Shown here: one piece after another, positions 62,025 to 64,000 of the stretch
How positions within the stretch are numbered: the first letter of the stretch is position 1
How the letters are laid out: every line of letters starts with the position of its first letter
Source of the DNA: Nematopogon swammerdamellus
Lineage: Eukaryota > Arthropoda > Insecta > Lepidoptera > Adelidae
DNA length: 64,000 nucleotides
Reading direction: 5' to 3'
Assembly: GCA_946902875.1 (NCBI GenBank)
Contig: OX336345.1
Span: 21,979,395 to 22,043,394, forward strand
Notes under the pieces: generated by a model
The model's input: the letters and a program-made list of their open reading frames with translations, nothing else
Databases searched by the model: none
What the model was told of the DNA's origin: nothing
Program-made: the position numbers and the translations under genes

Positions 62025-62167
62025 AGAGATGTTTTCAGCCGATTTTGTCTGTATGTTACTCGATTTCCCCGCCAATTCTCAACTGATTTTAATGATTCTT
62101 TTTTCAAAGTAGGGTATATCTCAGGGGTGGTCCTTTCATTAATTTTATGAAAGAATAGGTACCATTG

Positions 62168-62445
62168 TCAGCCTCGATAGCTCAGTGGTGCAGACAGTCA
62201 ACTGTCGCTATTGAATGTTAAGCAACGCTGGGTGCGGTCAGTTCTTGGATGGGTGACCGCCGACCGTTGGAGGCTGACCGAGGTTCGGATTCCTCGTAAA
62301 ACTGTAGGTCCCTTCCCTCCTAATCTTACTTGGTGGTAGGGTTTAACGAGCGAAGCACTGACATGGCACCTAGTTCACCCGGTTTTATGGGCTGACATCA
62401 CGGACGTTGTAGGTGATGTAGCCAACCGTGTCAGTTTCCATAAAA
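62168..62445 (+). repeat. SINE-A, best-preserved tRNA/5S-type head
   Basis: A-box TAGCTCAGTGG at 62178-62188. A 5S rRNA-like segment lies at 62217-62259, from GTTAAGCAACGCTGGG to TTGGATGGGTGACCG. B-box-like GGTTCGGATTCC is at 62282-62293. The body has an internal deletion (GGGTTTAACGAGCGAAGCAC) and the tail ends GTGTCAGTTTCCATAAAAAA. Confidence 0.92.
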
Positions 62446-62554
62446 AAAACCATCCCTAAGGGTTTGAAATTAAGGAATGAACACTTTCACACTACGTAAG
62501 GAATTTTTCAATCACCCACTTCCCGTCAATCGAATTTCAATATTATGTGATACT

Positions 62555-62770
62555 AGCTGTGCCCGCGGCTCCGCCCGCTCTCATATTTCACTTCACTGCT
62601 AACCTCATAAGCCATTTAGCGTGATAGTAAGTACCCTATAGTTGATGGGAAGAATCAAGCTATCCGTAGAATTTTGTTTTATTAAATTCGGTTTAGTGGT
62701 TCTCGAGTTATAAGCGGACAGACAGACACTCAGACAGACAGAAAGCAGCCGTTGGATTTTATTATAGGTA
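62555..62770 (+). repeat. SINE-B copy
   Basis: AGCTGTGCCCGCGGCTCCGC to TTATTATAGGTAAAG, with the ACTCAGAC stretch shortened. Confidence 0.92.
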
Positions 62771-63475
62771 AAGATTACTAAAAAGAGTGAAATAAAAAAA
62801 AACAAAAGCACACCTGAAAATTTATAGAGGGACGCTTTTCTACCGCCTTCTACTCAAAATCAAAATTTTATTTAAACTGTTTAGGGCTTGAAGTCGGTTC
62901 AATGTTTGTTAAACAGTTTTTTTTTTAACTTTATTTCGCTTCCTCAAAATAGAATAGGTGTATACTCTTGAGAAACTGTAAATAGTTGCTGTAAACGAAC
63001 GATGTCACATAAAACCACATAAACGATGCTCCAGCGAGCCACACGCCCGCAGACGACTATACTCTGTTCGCCCTGTGTTGACAGTGACCCATCGCAATGG
63101 GGAGGAAATGCGCGGATTGCTCCCGCTAGGTGGCGCATCATAGTTGGTACTCGGCCATATAATATCACAGACAACAGAATACTAATGTTGTCTGTTGCTC
63201 ATTTCAGTTCAATTGGATGTTATTATCTGTGCAAACGAAAAGGGTACCAACTACTGTGGAGCCATCTGCGATTAGCTTTGCCTGCGCCTCCCCATTAATG
63301 AGCGTTTACGTAAAGGCAAATTCTTTGCAAATTATGAATAACTGTTCTATTTCGTCTACATTTTTATTAGCCTATACATACAATCTAACGTGGAATACAC
63401 CTGGAGAGCCTTGTGAAACGCAAATGTCGCATCAAACTAATGAGTTTACTAAAGTTCTACAATGTTAATTCCACC
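62771..63475. other. Unassigned sequence
   Basis: No exon or recognised repeat. Contains GTTGTCTGTTGCTCATTTCAG, an acceptor-like site at about 63208, without a supported exon after it. Confidence 0.4.
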
Positions 63476-63840
63476 TTAAGGCGCCTAGTAACGCCAACTT
63501 TTCGTAGCGCGTAGTAGTTTTCATAAGGTTTTTTTTTTCATAAATTGCGATCCTTCGAAAATCGTGTGATCGATAGATATAACAAATGGCGTCATTTTGC
63601 TATACACATTCCATTCAAATTCTCTTTAGTTTCTGAGATCAAGTCTTCAAAGTTCGCGCGGAAGAAAAAATCGACATTTGGCTACCGTTTAGTTTGTATA
63701 GAAAATTATCAAATTTTACAATCAAAAACGTGTGATTGATAGACAAAGAATTGTTCTATACTTTGCAGTAGTTTTGAGCCTTAAGATTGGTCTAGTTATC
63801 ACGGGCTACTTCTTAAAAAATCCACATGTGGCGTTACTAG
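63476..63840. mobile_element. TTAA-flanked MITE, copy 2, right end lost
   Basis: Left TTAA (63476-63479) and GGCGCCTAGTAACGCCA as in copy 1 at 29449. The body is closely similar (ATTGCGATCCTTCG, GTTTCTGAGATCAAG, GGTCTAGTTATCACGGGCTA). The right end stops at GTGGCGTTACTAG where another element begins. Confidence 0.88.
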
Positions 63841-64000
63841 CAGTGGCGGCTGGCCCTTAAGTGCGTTCGTGCGCCGCACTACCACAAAACATAACGCCTT
63901 CACCCGAAAGAAAGAAATAAATTAAAATATTAAACATTCTCCATGAAACCGATCGAAGTAAAAATATCAAACTGAATTCCTATCCGATCCTATTTCCTAG
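63841..64000 (+). mobile_element. Possible hAT-type element end, runs off the window
   Basis: Starts CAGTGGCGGCTGGCCC directly at the broken edge of the MITE. A CAGTGGCGGCT-type start and the following GTGCGTTCGTGCGCCGCACT resemble termini of hAT elements. The other end is outside the window. Confidence 0.4.

Noticed and set aside
62168..62300. A genuine tRNA or 5S rRNA gene
   Set aside because: Boxes are embedded in a dispersed SINE with a poly-A tail. There is no acceptor stem and no full 5S structure.

Overview
This is a repeat-dense, AT-rich insect nuclear window, almost certainly from a moth or butterfly. That reading is inference. It rests on an interstitial (TTAGG)n array (the insect telomere motif), short exons with GT-AG introns, a spondin-2/M-spondin gene of insect type, and interspersed repeats that I recognise as Lepidoptera-like. 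There are no prokaryotic features, no convincing free-standing tRNA or rRNA genes and no CRISPR array.

Host genes. The only well supported host gene is the 3' part of an M-spondin (mindin/spondin-2-like) gene on the + strand. Five coding exons lie at 1257-1361, 5387-5566, 6875-7110, 8187-8332 and 8768-8964. Every exon junction has GT-AG signals and the phases agree, so they join into 287 codons: the C-terminal half of the Spondin_N domain, a long linker and one thrombospondin type-1 repeat. The 5' exons lie left of the window. Two weaker host-exon candidates are on the - strand at 37072-37200 (ending in a consensus GTAAGT donor) and near 51344-51560.

Mobile DNA. 10.6-21 kb carries many repeats and one intact, GC-rich, CR1/L2-group LINE (17.4-20.9 kb, 1006-codon endonuclease-reverse transcriptase). 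Dead 3' relatives of it lie at 32.3 and 48.2 kb. 24.5-26 kb holds a 130-bp satellite, a broken Helitron-type PIF1 helicase tail and a foldback element. 28-30 kb holds a 945-bp palindromic element and a TTAA-flanked MITE. 35.6-37 kb is a 28-bp minisatellite. 39-41 kb contains nested MITEs and the (TTAGG)42 array. 45.4-49.8 kb looks like one hAT relic swollen by SINE, LINE and 22-bp satellite sequence. 54.4-55.1 kb is a two-level tandem array. 56.1-58.9 kb is a dead RTE LINE with an inverted tail and a 12-bp target duplication.

SINE-like families occur throughout. Names used here are local: SINE-A (tail ends in GTGTCAGTTTCCATAAAA), SINE-B (CCCGCGGCTCCGCCCGC head), SINE-C (AATCCGGTATGG end), SINE-D (GCACAACACCGATTACT body), element R (GGCCAAGTGCG), element A (CCCCCGACG end) and element E (GGTTGTCTGTAAAG end). 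SINE-A, C and D are modular: the same tail carries different heads. One SINE-A head combines tRNA-like promoter boxes with a 5S rRNA-like segment. Several small DNA elements are delimited by exact or near-exact target-site duplications of 8 bp (hAT-like), 9-10 bp (Mutator-like), TTAA (piggyBac-like) or TTA/TA. Most other sequence is unclassified AT-rich DNA in which I see no gene.
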